From Rosistilla carotiformis (GTDB lineage: Bacteria > Planctomycetota > Planctomycetia > Pirellulales > Pirellulaceae), in assembly GCF_007753095.1 (NCBI RefSeq), contig NZ_CP036348.1, positions 310,001-374,000 on the forward strand: 64,000 nucleotides of DNA, given 5' to 3'. A program made the translations under genes and the position numbers. The notes beneath the pieces are model-generated. The model searched no databases, was not told where the DNA came from, and saw only the letters and a list, made by a program, of their open reading frames with translations. Each line of letters starts with the position of its first letter. The stretch's first letter is position 1. Below, one piece after another: positions 34,300 through 43,830 of this stretch.

Positions 34300-36228
34300 A
34301 TGTTTGCGGCGGAATACGATTTTGATGTCTTAGTAATCGGTGCCGGGCACGCTGGAACCGAAGCTGCCGCGGCGGCGGCCCGGCTGGGAGCCAAGACGGC
34401 CCTGCTGACGACCAACCTCGATACCGTCGGCCAGATGAGCTGCAATCCGGCGATCGGTGGCGTCGCCAAAGGGCATATCGTTCGCGAAGTCGACGCCCTC
34501 GGCGGGTTGATGGGAATTGCTATCGACCGGACTGGGATCCAGTTCCGGATGCTTAATCGCCGCAAGGGACCGGCGATGCACAGCCCGCGTGCCCAGGCCG
34601 ACAAAAAGGCGTACCAGATCGAGATCAAACGTCTGATCGAAGAACAGCCCAACCTCTGGCTGCGGCAGGAAGTTGTCGAAGACCTTGTCACCGAAACTGT
34701 CGACGGACGACCCCAGATCACGGGCGTCAAAGTCAAAGGGGACGCGCTCTACCGCGCCCGCTGCGTCGTGCTGACGACGGGGACTTTTTTGCAAGCAATC
34801 ATGCATACCGGTGAAGCGAAAACCCAAGGAGGCCGCGCCGGCGAAGGGACAACGGCCGGGATCAGCGGCGCCCTGCATCGACTTGGCTTCCAACTCGAAC
34901 GCTTCAAAACCGGCACCCCGCCGCGGCTCAACGGCCGCACGATCGATTATTCGCAAACCGAACGCCAGCCGGGAGACGACGACCCGCAACCGTTCTCCTT
35001 CCTGACCGATGCGATCACCACGCCGCAATTGCCTTGCTGGATCACTCACACCAACGCCCAGGTCCACGATCTGATCCGCGCCAATCTCGACCGGGCACCG
35101 ATGTACAGCGGCCAGATCGACAGCACCGGACCACGTTATTGCCCGTCGATCGAAGATAAGATCGTTCGTTTTGCCGAACGCGACTCGCACCAACTGTTCC
35201 TCGAACCCGAGGGCTTCAACACCCAGGAGGTCTACGTCAACGGCGTCTCGACCAGCCTGCCTCGCGATGTCCAAGACCAGATGTTCCGCCTGATCCCCGG
35301 CCTGCAAAACGCCCAGATCATGCGTTACGGGTACGCCGTCGAATACGATTATTGCCCGCCCCAACAGCTTCGCCCTCACCTGGAGAGCAAGTTGGTCGAT
35401 GGATTGTTCCTGGCCGGCCAGATCAACGGCACCACCGGATACGAAGAAGCCGCCGGGCAGGGTTTGCTGGCCGGTGCCAATGCAGCCCTCACCGCTGCCG
35501 GTCGCGAACCGTTGATTCTCGGCCGCGAAGACGCCTATATGGGCGTGCTGATCGACGACCTCGTCACCAGCGGCACCGACGAACCGTATCGAATGTTCAC
35601 CAGCCGCGCCGAATATCGACTCACCCTGCGGCAGGATAATGCCGACCGCCGCTTAACCAAGATCGCCAACGATGCCGGCCTCGTCGATCCGGCGCGTTGG
35701 CAGCGATTCGAAACCAAGCTGGCCGAGATCGACCAGGGGACCCAGTGGCTCAAGGCGGGACGCATCGAAGGACAGCCGGCCGCAAAATTCCTCTGTCGCC
35801 CCGAAACGACATGGCAACAGATCGAAGAAGCCGTCCCGCAACTGCGAGAACTCTCCGCCGAAGCGGCTCAACAAGTCGAATTCGACACGCGGTATGCCGG
35901 GTATGTGAATCGGCAGCAGACCGAGATCGCGCGGATGAACCGCTTATCGGAGAAGAAGATCCCCGCCGATTTCGACTACAAAAATATTCGCTCGCTAAGG
36001 ACCGAAGCGTTTCAGAAATTTGAAAAGGTCCAACCGATCACCATCGCCCAAGCGCGTCGAATCAGCGGAATCACGCCAGCGGATATCGCCCTGCTTCTGG
36101 CGCATCTGGAGTCGCAGGGTATGGGAAAAAGCGGCCAGCGACCATCGCGTCCGCAGGTTCACTCCACTCACTCCGTCGATCCATCCGAAGAAGCCCGCCA
36201 GTCGTCGCAAGCTATTGAAAAGCCGTAG
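34300..36228 (+). CDS. mnmG: tRNA uridine-5-carboxymethylaminomethyl modification enzyme
   Basis: FAD-dependent partner of MnmE that modifies U34 of several tRNAs. 642 residues. Motifs are the FAD-binding [12 protein letters not shown] (12-23), the active-site region [42 protein letters not shown]-like [12 protein letters not shown] and [22 protein letters not shown]. The C-terminal helical domain ends [18 protein letters not shown], plus a charged tail of about 35 residues. The partner mnmE is not in the window. Confidence 0.96.
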   Translation: MFAAEYDFDVLVIGAGHAGTEAAAAAARLGAKTALLTTNLDTVGQMSCNPAIGGVAKGHIVREVDALGGLMGIAIDRTGIQFRMLNRRKGPAMHSPRAQADKKAYQIEIKRLIEEQPNLWLRQEVVEDLVTETVDGRPQITGVKVKGDALYRARCVVLTTGTFLQAIMHTGEAKTQGGRAGEGTTAGISGALHRLGFQLERFKTGTPPRLNGRTIDYSQTERQPGDDDPQPFSFLTDAITTPQLPCWITHTNAQVHDLIRANLDRAPMYSGQIDSTGPRYCPSIEDKIVRFAERDSHQLFLEPEGFNTQEVYVNGVSTSLPRDVQDQMFRLIPGLQNAQIMRYGYAVEYDYCPPQQLRPHLESKLVDGLFLAGQINGTTGYEEAAGQGLLAGANAALTAAGREPLILGREDAYMGVLIDDLVTSGTDEPYRMFTSRAEYRLTLRQDNADRRLTKIANDAGLVDPARWQRFETKLAEIDQGTQWLKAGRIEGQPAAKFLCRPETTWQQIEEAVPQLRELSAEAAQQVEFDTRYAGYVNRQQTEIARMNRLSEKKIPADFDYKNIRSLRTEAFQKFEKVQPITIAQARRISGITPADIALLLAHLESQGMGKSGQRPSRPQVHSTHSVDPSEEARQSSQAIEKP

Positions 36229-36249
36229 CTTGCCCCAAACGAATTCATC

Positions 36250-36277
36250 TTGACCGGTCACGCGTTTTAGGTATAAT
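36250..36277 (+). promoter_or_regulatory. Near-consensus sigma70 promoter for the HTH-REC gene
   Basis: TTGACC (36250-36255) and a perfect TATAAT (36272-36277) are 16 bases apart, just after mnmG. It is the best match to a housekeeping promoter in the window. Confidence 0.72.
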
Positions 36278-36515
36278 TCCCAGTGTTGGTAAACCTGGCA
36301 ATTCAGGAAGAGCCGGATGCTCTTGTTGATTGCGGCTTGTGGGCTGCCCCTGCCGCAGGTAGGTAATGTGGCATCAGGCTTTTGCCGACGGGTCAGATCT
36401 GAAGCGTTAGGCTATCCTGAAAGCTGTCAGACTGTCCCACTTAGCCGGTCGTTCTTACGGACTGGAGCGACGGATTGCCTGGCAAACTCAGGCTCATGCA
36501 GGGAGGATGAATTCC
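36278..36515 (+). other. Long leader of the HTH-REC transcript
   Basis: About 230 bases lie between the promoter and the start codon. No peptide with a good ribosome-binding site was found. Some short inverted arms (GCGGC with GCCGC near 36331-36355) exist, but I recognise no riboswitch. Confidence 0.4.
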
Positions 36516-37103
36516 ATGACCACGAAAACGGTCTTTACCACGGGCGAGGCTGCCAAGATCTGCAAGGTCAGCCAACAAACGATCATTCGTTGTTTCGACA
36601 ACGGGACGCTCAAGGGCTTCCGCGTGCCGGGCAGCCGATTCCGTCGGATCCCACGCGATCTTCTCTACGCGTTCATGAAGGACAACGGGATTCCCACCGA
36701 TGCCCTCGAGAGCGGCAAGAAGAAGATCCTGGTTGTTGACGACGATGTCGATTTGGTCGAACTGATCGTCGAAGGACTGGAGCGTGATGGTCGCTTCGAT
36801 CTCCGCACTGCCAACAACGGCTTCGACGCGGGCATGCAAGTCAAAGAGTTTCGCCCCGACCTGGTGATTCTCGATGTCATGCTTCCCGATATCAATGGCA
36901 AGGAAGTCTGCCAACGTGTCCGCAGCGATCCTGCCATGGATAGCGTGCAAATCATCTGTATCTCGGGCATGATCGAACAAGATAAAGTTCAATCGCTGCG
37001 CGATGCCGGTGCCAACGACTTCATGCAGAAGCCTTTTGCGATCGAAGATCTGATCGCACGCGGCTGCGACCTGCTGGAGATCGAGCGCAAAGCGGAACAC
37101 TAG
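36516..37103 (+). CDS. Helix-turn-helix protein fused to a response-regulator receiver domain
   Basis: 195 residues from the ATG at 36516. GGGAGG at 36501-36506 is 9 bases from it but touches the earlier ATG at 36507, so the later start is preferred. Residues 5-55 are an excisionase/MerR-type HTH (FTTGEAAKICKVSQQTIIRC, then GFRVPGSRFRRIPRDLL). Residues 69-190 are a REC domain with acidic Asp75-77, phospho-acceptor Asp120 (VILDVMLPD) and Lys172 (MQKPF). The order, DNA-binding first and receiver last, is the reverse of usual response regulators. The histidine kinase follows after 53 bp. Likely a transcription regulator responding to that kinase. Confidence 0.88.
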   Translation: MTTKTVFTTGEAAKICKVSQQTIIRCFDNGTLKGFRVPGSRFRRIPRDLLYAFMKDNGIPTDALESGKKKILVVDDDVDLVELIVEGLERDGRFDLRTANNGFDAGMQVKEFRPDLVILDVMLPDINGKEVCQRVRSDPAMDSVQIICISGMIEQDKVQSLRDAGANDFMQKPFAIEDLIARGCDLLEIERKAEH

Positions 37104-37156
37104 TCGTTATCGAACTGTAAGCTAGTGAAATCGGCGATCCCCCAGTCTCGCAACCG

Positions 37157-38410
37157 ATGCCCGACTGGATGCCGGCCCGATGCGGAATCCCCATGAACCA
37201 AACCGGGCTGCTGCCGTCGATCTCGTGGAATGGCTCTCGCTGGTGGCTGCCGCTGTCGACCGCCACCGCCAACCAACTGGCTCAACAGTTCCTGCAACCC
37301 AACCCCGACGCGCTTCGAGCGCTGTTGGAATCCGATCCGTCACTGCGGATCTGGATGTTGTTGGAATCTGCAGCTTCCAATAACGCGGCTCGCCTTACGC
37401 TCAGCAACCTAGCCAACCAGGCTACCGCTGCGCTAGCAACTGCGTTCCGCGACAGCGACCGCCAAAGCGATTCGCCCAGCGATCTACAAAGCTTCCATCC
37501 CCAGTGGTGCGAACTGCACCGCGACGCCACCGCGTGGGATTCTCCCGAGCGATGGCTGCAGGTCACCGGTCCCAAGGTCCCATCGGCTTGGCAACAGGCT
37601 TGGCCTCGATTGGTCGACGCCCCCAACCTCCCCAAGACATGCCCCGATTTCGGCGGCAACAAGCTCGACCTCGCGCGGCTATTGCAAACCACTGATCGCG
37701 CATCAGCGGCGAACGCTCACTTCGACAACGCGCTGAACACGGAAAAGCTCGCGGCGCTAAAGGAGTTTGCTTACGGGCTCAGCCACGAGATCAACAACCC
37801 GCTGGCCAACATCTCGACTCGCGCGCAGAGTCTCGCCCGCGACGAAAGCTCTCCCGATCGCAAGCGAATGCTCGTGGCGATCGTCAACCAGGCGATGCGT
37901 GCGTACGAGATGATCGCCGACGCGATGTTCTTCGCCAATCCGCCACAGCCGAAGATCGCCGGCGCCGGCGTCCCCGAAGACGTCTCGGAATTAGTCCGCC
38001 AGATCGTCGCCGAATTCACCGACAGCAGCGCGATCGACGGCATCGCGATCTCCTCGCAGATCGCCCCCGACTGCCAAGCCACGATCGATCGCGGACAGAT
38101 TGCCGACGCGATCCGTTCCCTGCTGCGAAACGCCTGCGAAGCGATCCACCCTCCCGGCCAGATCGCCGTCGACCTGGTTCACTCCAAAAAAATGCTACGA
38201 CTAAGGATCACCGACAGCGGTCCGGGATTGAACGAGCGCGAACGACGGCACGCCTTCGATCCATTCTTCAGCGGACGCGAAGCGGGCCGAGGACTTGGCC
38301 TCGGCCTCTGCAAAGCCCAACGCGTGATCGAACTAGCCGACGGCCAGATCGCCATCGACAGCAGCCCCACCGGTTGCATCGTCACCGTGCAGATCCCGGC
38401 GGCCACGTAG
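37157..38410 (+). CDS. Soluble histidine kinase
   Basis: 417 residues (405 if the ATG at 37193 is used). No TM segment, so cytoplasmic. The N-terminal region of about 190 residues has no recognised sensor domain; the segment LQPNPDALRALLESDPSLR faintly recalls HDOD proteins. The phospho-acceptor is His210 in YGLSHEINNPLANI. The ATPase domain has the N box NACEAI, G1 DSGPGL and G2 GRGLGLGLC. It is probably the partner of the HTH-REC protein upstream. No Shine-Dalgarno distinguishes the possible starts. A hairpin separates it from the convergent ATPase gene. Confidence 0.88.
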   Translation: MPDWMPARCGIPMNQTGLLPSISWNGSRWWLPLSTATANQLAQQFLQPNPDALRALLESDPSLRIWMLLESAASNNAARLTLSNLANQATAALATAFRDSDRQSDSPSDLQSFHPQWCELHRDATAWDSPERWLQVTGPKVPSAWQQAWPRLVDAPNLPKTCPDFGGNKLDLARLLQTTDRASAANAHFDNALNTEKLAALKEFAYGLSHEINNPLANISTRAQSLARDESSPDRKRMLVAIVNQAMRAYEMIADAMFFANPPQPKIAGAGVPEDVSELVRQIVAEFTDSSAIDGIAISSQIAPDCQATIDRGQIADAIRSLLRNACEAIHPPGQIAVDLVHSKKMLRLRITDSGPGLNERERRHAFDPFFSGREAGRGLGLGLCKAQRVIELADGQIAIDSSPTGCIVTVQIPAAT

Positions 38411-38431
38411 CGAAATCGTGGCTCCGGCGGT

Positions 38432-38464
38432 GTGACGCAACAAGCAACGTCGATGTTGCGTCAC
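38432..38464. terminator. Hairpin between two convergent operons
   Basis: GTGACGCAACA (38432-38442) and TGTTGCGTCAC (38454-38464) form a perfect 11-bp stem with an 11-base loop. There is no U tract on either side, so termination may be Rho-assisted or the hairpin may protect RNA ends. Confidence 0.5.
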
Positions 38465-38469
38465 GGCAG

Positions 38470-41400
38470 TCACTGCACCAGGTTCCGCGACGCTTTTGCT
38501 TTCTCCAGGATCTGGGCTTCGTCCAACAACCGCCCCGCAGTCAGCGAATCGGGGAGCTGGATCTTTGCCGGCACCGCAAATTCACCATCAGGGAACGAAA
38601 CATAAAACTCCCCGGTTTTGAGCCTGGGAAAGTCATTGGCTTGCGAACCTTTTCCCGACATCAGCTCCGTCAAGGTTTGCAACGACGCGGGAGAGTTGGC
38701 CCGCCCATAAAAATGCGTTGCACAGTTCCCAACGATTTTGGTGTCGATGTCTTTGGGATGCTGGGTAGCAAAGATAATTCCCAGCTTGTACTTCCGAGCC
38801 TGCGCCGCTAACTGCCGCATACTTGCCAGACACGATGAACTTCCCTGACTGGGAACAAAGTCGCGAGCCTCGTCGATCACCACCAGCCCACGCAAATCGC
38901 GGCCGCCCGGCGGTGTCGGATTCTTCTTGATCCACGAGAACAAAGTCATCGCCAATTGATTGATGAAGTCGCATTGAGCCGACTTCCCCGGTAATCCGAT
39001 CAGACTGATGATCGACAGCCGCAACCTCTCGCTGGCTCGTTCGTCGCCAAACAGTACCGCCGGATCGAGTTTCATCCCGCGACTGCCCAACAGAGGATTT
39101 TGGACAATTGCAACCTTCAAACTGTCTGCGATCTCCCTCGCCAACTTCTGCTCATTCTGCACCCCTACCGTCGCCCCCGAGGGCAATTCATCGAGCATTT
39201 GGGCGTATGCAGGCAGCGAGCAGGTCGTGGCGTGCGCTGCAAAAAACGAAAGGGAACGGGACAGGATCCCCGCCTTGGAACGAGCGCGCTGAGACGACTG
39301 CGTTGCCCCAACGATTTCGCGCAGCGAACCCTCGACCATTTTCACCGCTTGATCCAGCTCAGCCGGATCGCTGCGCAGCGCCTTGAAGTCGGGGATCGGC
39401 TCCAAACACAGCGGGTTGCCATCCTCGCGCCCAGGTGTCCAAACGACCTGCTCGACGCGCTGTGCGAATTGCGCCGCGGCCTCGGCATCACCAGGCCCCC
39501 AGTGTTCCGAAGGCAGATCTCGCCGCTCGTCGAACGTGCACATGTCTTGGGCACAATCGACGATCAGCGAAGGGATCCCTGCCAAAGCCGCTTGTTCAAC
39601 GATCCGTCGAACCGTCACTGTCTTCCCCGATCCCGCACCACCGAGCACCAACGAATGTTTGGCCAGCGTTGGAACCGGCAGTTCGACGAGCGTTGATTCG
39701 CCAAACGCTTGAACGCGCATTCCCAGTGGCAAACGGTCCGATCGGATTTCGGGCGACGTACTTGCCTTCGATTTGGAACCATTCCTCGGCGACGGATCGG
39801 GTGTCGCCTCATCCAAGTTGTTGCGTTCCGACGCGCTTGCAGCGTCAACAGGAACTTGCTCCTCAGCCGTCTCAACATCACCGGGCGTTGTCGAATCAAA
39901 CTGACTTTGGAACGCCTCGGCTTCGGGATCTTGCGGCGTCCTTGGCGATAAGGAATCGAAGACGTACTGTGGCACAAGAGCATCTGCCAGATCGGACATC
40001 GCACTAATTGGAGTCCGCGTTTGAAGCCAGCGATTTAAATCGGGATCGTCCTCGTGCAACAGAGTGTTCAACGCCGCCAGCGTCTTCAATTGGTCGATGC
40101 TTAACGGAACCAGCTGCCCTCCCTGCTTCCGCAGCGTGTCGACCAACTGTTGGGTCAGCGCACCTCCCGGCAATGGCTTGTGGCGAACGATGGTGAGATG
40201 CCGATAGGAAAGATCACGATCGATTCCGGATTGCGTCATCGCCGAACGCAAGCGACTTTGGAACGCGCGGGCATTCTTCCATTCCAGCCCGCGCACGCAG
40301 AAGTGCAGCTCCCGACCTCGCTCGTTGTGGAAGACAAATCGCACCCGAGCATGTAACGGTTTCGCGTTTGCCCCGCCGGCAAATTCACGTTCGACAATGA
40401 CATCGACATCAGCGGGGACTCGGTCCTGATGCTCGATCATCAGGCAACGCATCGCCGCGTCATACAGCGGCGCCAACCGCTCGTCCTCTGCCTTCTCATC
40501 CAGGAGCGTCTCCGCATCCACACCTTCCCGCAACTCTTGGAATCGGTCATCGAGACGACTCGACTCCGACCTGTCCGGCCTAGCTCCATTGGGCTTTGCC
40601 TCGATCGAAGAAACCTCCTCGACAGCTTGCTGCGTCAAGAATTTGCGGCGGTACTGGTCGCAGACCTTTAAGGCATGTCGAGGCGTATTGTCGGACAGTT
40701 GCGCCAGCGCATCGGAGGTGAACGGCCAAGTGGGATAAGGAGGCTCGAATCCAGCTTTCCGATAGCCATCGGAGAGCCGTTTGCCGATCATTTCAGCGAT
40801 CGATCCATCGGAGGTCGGCTGCAGCACGCTCGGTTCATGAAACCGATCCAATTGGCTGGCCAAGCAGATCTCGGGCAAAATGTGCCATGTCGACTCAATG
40901 CATGCAACGATCGGCAACGTCCATTCGAGTTCGCGCATCGACGCCAGCCCGGCACCGATCTGCTGGACGATTTGGTCCGACGCAGCCTGCTCCTGTTCGG
41001 CGACATCGCGAAACTGACGCTGCCCGACTTGATGCACAATCGGATCCAACTGGTCAAACGCGACCACGGTCGGCCCGTTAAGACTCATGTACCAAATGAT
41101 TCCCTTGATGATCTCGCGCGGCAGTGCAACATCGCGAACGAATCCGAATCCCTGCGAAGCCTGAGACTCCAACTGCTGCCCCTGCAACCACGCGTAACCG
41201 ACGCTTTGGGTTTCGATGTCCTCAGAATTCAAGCAACAGATCGCCCGAATCGCATCCTGATGCTTAAGCGTATTGGTCTGATGGCGTCCCCCGTTGTACC
41301 TCTGCAGGTAACCAAGGATCTTGTCGATGTTCCGCTTCAAAGTTTGCGGACGGTTTTGTGTCAGTGTCACGAGCACCTCATGCACCGGCCTCTGGGGACA

Positions 41401-41814
41401 CAATAACTTAACGAAGCGACGCATCAACAGTTCCTGCTGCGTCCGGCCTTCGTCGACATCCTGTTGCAATGAATCGATCACCCCCTGCAACAACGTTTCC
41501 CAAAAGTCGCGAACGTCGGTCATGTCGACCAAAACAAACGCCGCGTCCGCTGCGATCGCCGACCGGCGGAAATCGCCCAACAAATGCGTCTTCCCCGCTC
41601 CACCGGGACCGACGATCGGCCAGCCCATAATCCCTGCCTGCGGATTCTGACGAATCTCCGCCAACCGATTCGCAAATTCGATCCTCAGCGGCTCGTGGAG
41701 CTTGCGGACATCCGTTGGGTTATCGACCCACACATCTTGCAGCCGGACCGCGCAATCAAAAGTCACGCGGCGCATTGCGTCGACGGCGATATCTACTGCA
41801 GTTGAGGTTGGCAT
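38470..41814 (-). CDS. Large protein with two P-loop ATPase modules, C-terminal one HerA/FtsK-like
   Basis: 1114 residues. Module 1 (about 40-400) has Walker A GPGGAGKT (69-76) and a Walker B-like VVAFDQLD (250-257), resembling AAA/STAND-type or BrxC/BrxD-like ATPases. Residues about 400-620 are of unknown fold; 620-690 is a disordered linker rich in Pro, Ser, Asp and Glu. Module 2 (about 690-1100) is HerA/FtsK-like: Walker A GGAGSGKT (725-732), Walker B LVVIDEARDF (977-986), the sensor FATQHPKDI (1015-1023) and a possible arginine finger in FYGRAN. The gene overlaps the winged-helix gene by 22 bp and completes a three-gene operon with a nuclease. I infer DNA translocation coupled to cleavage; the function is unproven. 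Confidence 0.82.
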   Translation of the reverse strand: MPTSTAVDIAVDAMRRVTFDCAVRLQDVWVDNPTDVRKLHEPLRIEFANRLAEIRQNPQAGIMGWPIVGPGGAGKTHLLGDFRRSAIAADAAFVLVDMTDVRDFWETLLQGVIDSLQQDVDEGRTQQELLMRRFVKLLCPQRPVHEVLVTLTQNRPQTLKRNIDKILGYLQRYNGGRHQTNTLKHQDAIRAICCLNSEDIETQSVGYAWLQGQQLESQASQGFGFVRDVALPREIIKGIIWYMSLNGPTVVAFDQLDPIVHQVGQRQFRDVAEQEQAASDQIVQQIGAGLASMRELEWTLPIVACIESTWHILPEICLASQLDRFHEPSVLQPTSDGSIAEMIGKRLSDGYRKAGFEPPYPTWPFTSDALAQLSDNTPRHALKVCDQYRRKFLTQQAVEEVSSIEAKPNGARPDRSESSRLDDRFQELREGVDAETLLDEKAEDERLAPLYDAAMRCLMIEHQDRVPADVDVIVEREFAGGANAKPLHARVRFVFHNERGRELHFCVRGLEWKNARAFQSRLRSAMTQSGIDRDLSYRHLTIVRHKPLPGGALTQQLVDTLRKQGGQLVPLSIDQLKTLAALNTLLHEDDPDLNRWLQTRTPISAMSDLADALVPQYVFDSLSPRTPQDPEAEAFQSQFDSTTPGDVETAEEQVPVDAASASERNNLDEATPDPSPRNGSKSKASTSPEIRSDRLPLGMRVQAFGESTLVELPVPTLAKHSLVLGGAGSGKTVTVRRIVEQAALAGIPSLIVDCAQDMCTFDERRDLPSEHWGPGDAEAAAQFAQRVEQVVWTPGREDGNPLCLEPIPDFKALRSDPAELDQAVKMVEGSLREIVGATQSSQRARSKAGILSRSLSFFAAHATTCSLPAYAQMLDELPSGATVGVQNEQKLAREIADSLKVAIVQNPLLGSRGMKLDPAVLFGDERASERLRLSIISLIGLPGKSAQCDFINQLAMTLFSWIKKNPTPPGGRDLRGLVVIDEARDFVPSQGSSSCLASMRQLAAQARKYKLGIIFATQHPKDIDTKIVGNCATHFYGRANSPASLQTLTELMSGKGSQANDFPRLKTGEFYVSFPDGEFAVPAKIQLPDSLTAGRLLDEAQILEKAKASRNLVQ

Positions 41815-42512
41815 GGGCTTGCTCCTTGCAAATACAAAATGTGAGTTTCCTGTCCGCTGATCGTTGTTAATGCCGCATCGCGATCGGCCGCACCGATCTC
41901 CAGTGGGTTCTCCAGCCGCATCATCGATAACTCTCCCCGACGCTGCATCGCCAACAGCGCATCGTCGACATCGTTGCGTGCGTAAGAGTCTAGCAGCGGT
42001 CGCAGCTCCGCCAGTCGCACGCGTTGCTTGAATTGTCCTTCGGTCAACAGCAAGCAGGCTTGTTGAATCGCCTCCGGGAGACCGTTTGGATCCTGCAGCC
42101 CAGGCTCCGCGGCAGACTCTTGTCGAACGGTTTCTGCAGTTTCCTCCGCCACACGACGCTGATAATCCTGAGCTTGATGAATCATCTGACCGATCGACAG
42201 CGTTTGATCTTGGCTGGCAAAATAACTGGCCAACAGCTGCGTCAAACCGGCGAAAACGTCTTTAATCCGTGGGCTCCGCGTGTCGATCGGTTCGTTCAGA
42301 TGCTCTTGCACCCACAACCAACCTTCATCGGTCAATTCGACATAGGTCGGCCGGCCGCTCTCTTTCGTCAAGCCTTGCTTCTCCAACAGCTTGCGGTTGC
42401 CGGCGGGAGTCGGCTTCACCTTCGCCTCTTTCAGATACAGCCCGCCCCCGGGACTGACCGCAAGCGACCACAAGAACAGTCGTTGCATTGGACTCAATTC
42501 AGTCGAATTCAC
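41793..42512 (-). CDS. Winged-helix protein of the ATPase-nuclease operon
   Basis: 239 residues. The N-terminal 70 residues look like a winged helix: LSPMQRLFLWSLAVSPGG, NRKLLEKQGLTKESGRPTYVELTDEGWLW. The middle (75-150) is helical and rich in Gln, Glu and Ala. The C-terminal part (FKQRVRLAELRPLLDSYARNDVDDALLAM) resembles a second winged helix, ending with LYLQGASPC. No enzymatic motif is seen. Stop-start overlap of 22 bp with the ATPase and a 13-bp gap to the nuclease indicate one transcript. It may bind DNA for the complex or link nuclease and ATPase. Not a recognised family. Confidence 0.72.
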   Translation of the reverse strand: MNSTELSPMQRLFLWSLAVSPGGGLYLKEAKVKPTPAGNRKLLEKQGLTKESGRPTYVELTDEGWLWVQEHLNEPIDTRSPRIKDVFAGLTQLLASYFASQDQTLSIGQMIHQAQDYQRRVAEETAETVRQESAAEPGLQDPNGLPEAIQQACLLLTEGQFKQRVRLAELRPLLDSYARNDVDDALLAMQRRGELSMMRLENPLEIGAADRDAALTTISGQETHILYLQGASPCQPQLQ

Positions 42513-42525
42513 GCGTCACCTCAAC

Positions 42526-43680
42526 CTACTGATTTTCAGCAATCCGGAAATTAACGACGTCACGAATTTTCTCGATCGCCAACAACGGGTCGGCGATCAC
42601 TTCGTCATGCGGCAACCGTAACACCAGATAACCGCTGATCAGCAATTCGTAGTCGCGGAAACGATCCTTGCGAAACTCTTCCTCCCTGCTGTGGAATCGA
42701 AAGCCATCGACTTCCACGACTACTTTACCAATTCGCCACAGCAAATCCACCACATGCGACGATCCACGCACACCCAAAACACGTACATTGAATTCAAACA
42801 TCCCCGCCAGCGATCGATCGTTGGCAAGCGCTCGGGCAAGAAACTGCTCCCCTGGACTACCAGGATGCGGGCGACCAAGGATCGGAAAGACCAGCTTCCG
42901 CTCTTCCTGGTTTTGCCTTCCGGCTACCCGATCCGCCCCCGGCCTTGCTGCCTCCGCAACGGCATTCGCTTCCGGCGACGTTGCTGTAGCTCCCGACTGC
43001 CATTGCGCATTCTCGTCTCCAGAACGATGCACAAACGGCACCTTCTCCAGCATCCGATGGCGTGCGATCGCAGGGTCGGTCACCAGATAAACCGCTCCAC
43101 CTGTTTGCTCCGCTACCCATTCACACCCCGCCGCCAATCCCATCATTCGCGGATCATCACACGCTTCGTTCCAAGTGGCAGAAATCAAAACCACTAACGG
43201 TGATCCCGTCAATGCCGCTGCCAGTTGCCGCAGCTGCTGCGTCAGCGAATACTGGGGAACAAACGGCACTTGATTCCTGGCGACACATCTGATCGCCAAC
43301 CGCAACCATCGCGGATCGACAGCGTGCTGAAGCTCGGAACGGCAACCGGCAACCATCGCATCGACGATCTCGTCGAAAGAAGCATCTTGGCCGCGGCCCG
43401 CTTCAGCCGCATGTTCGAATGAAAATGTTTGGCGATACCAATTCGGCCAATATTGCAATGCCGCCTCGGCAAACGTTTTAGTGAACGCATGCATCCAATG
43501 CGAGCTTTCGGGGACCGAACGCATCGCATAACGCACGATGCAGCCCTCGGGATTTCGTTGGAGCAACAGATTACTGACCGAATCACAGGTCGACATCACG
43601 TCATCGACCGCCAGCCCCATGAGCCCCGCAGACAGATCCGGCAACCATTCCAATCGGCTATCATCCATGTGGCAATCCAA
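42526..43680 (-). CDS. DUF559/VSR-like nuclease with unknown N-terminal domain
   Basis: 384 residues. Residues about 270-375 match the DUF559/VSR-like PD-(D/E)XK fold: GEQFLARAL (277-285), VVDLLWRIG with Asp312, VVEVDGFRFH with Glu323 and Asp325, then FRKDRFRDYELLISGYLVLRL with the conserved RD and Gly. Putative catalytic residues are intact. The N-terminal 250 residues are not recognised; they include a Rossmann-like stretch PLVVLISATWNEACDD. It is the first gene of the operon with the winged-helix and twin-ATPase genes. A role in cutting foreign or damaged DNA is inferred. The start could be the ATG 4 codons later. Confidence 0.8.
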   Translation of the reverse strand: MDCHMDDSRLEWLPDLSAGLMGLAVDDVMSTCDSVSNLLLQRNPEGCIVRYAMRSVPESSHWMHAFTKTFAEAALQYWPNWYRQTFSFEHAAEAGRGQDASFDEIVDAMVAGCRSELQHAVDPRWLRLAIRCVARNQVPFVPQYSLTQQLRQLAAALTGSPLVVLISATWNEACDDPRMMGLAAGCEWVAEQTGGAVYLVTDPAIARHRMLEKVPFVHRSGDENAQWQSGATATSPEANAVAEAARPGADRVAGRQNQEERKLVFPILGRPHPGSPGEQFLARALANDRSLAGMFEFNVRVLGVRGSSHVVDLLWRIGKVVVEVDGFRFHSREEEFRKDRFRDYELLISGYLVLRLPHDEVIADPLLAIEKIRDVVNFRIAENQ

Positions 43681-43830
43681 TTACGTGCATCGTCGCCGCC
43701 TTTAAACCGCAAGCGAATCTAGCACAGCAGCAGCGTGCTCTCAACAAATTTTGAACCGCAACCACAGCGATCTCAAACGCCATATAATCGTTCTCATTTC
43801 CCGACTCCGTTTATACAAAGCACCCAACAG

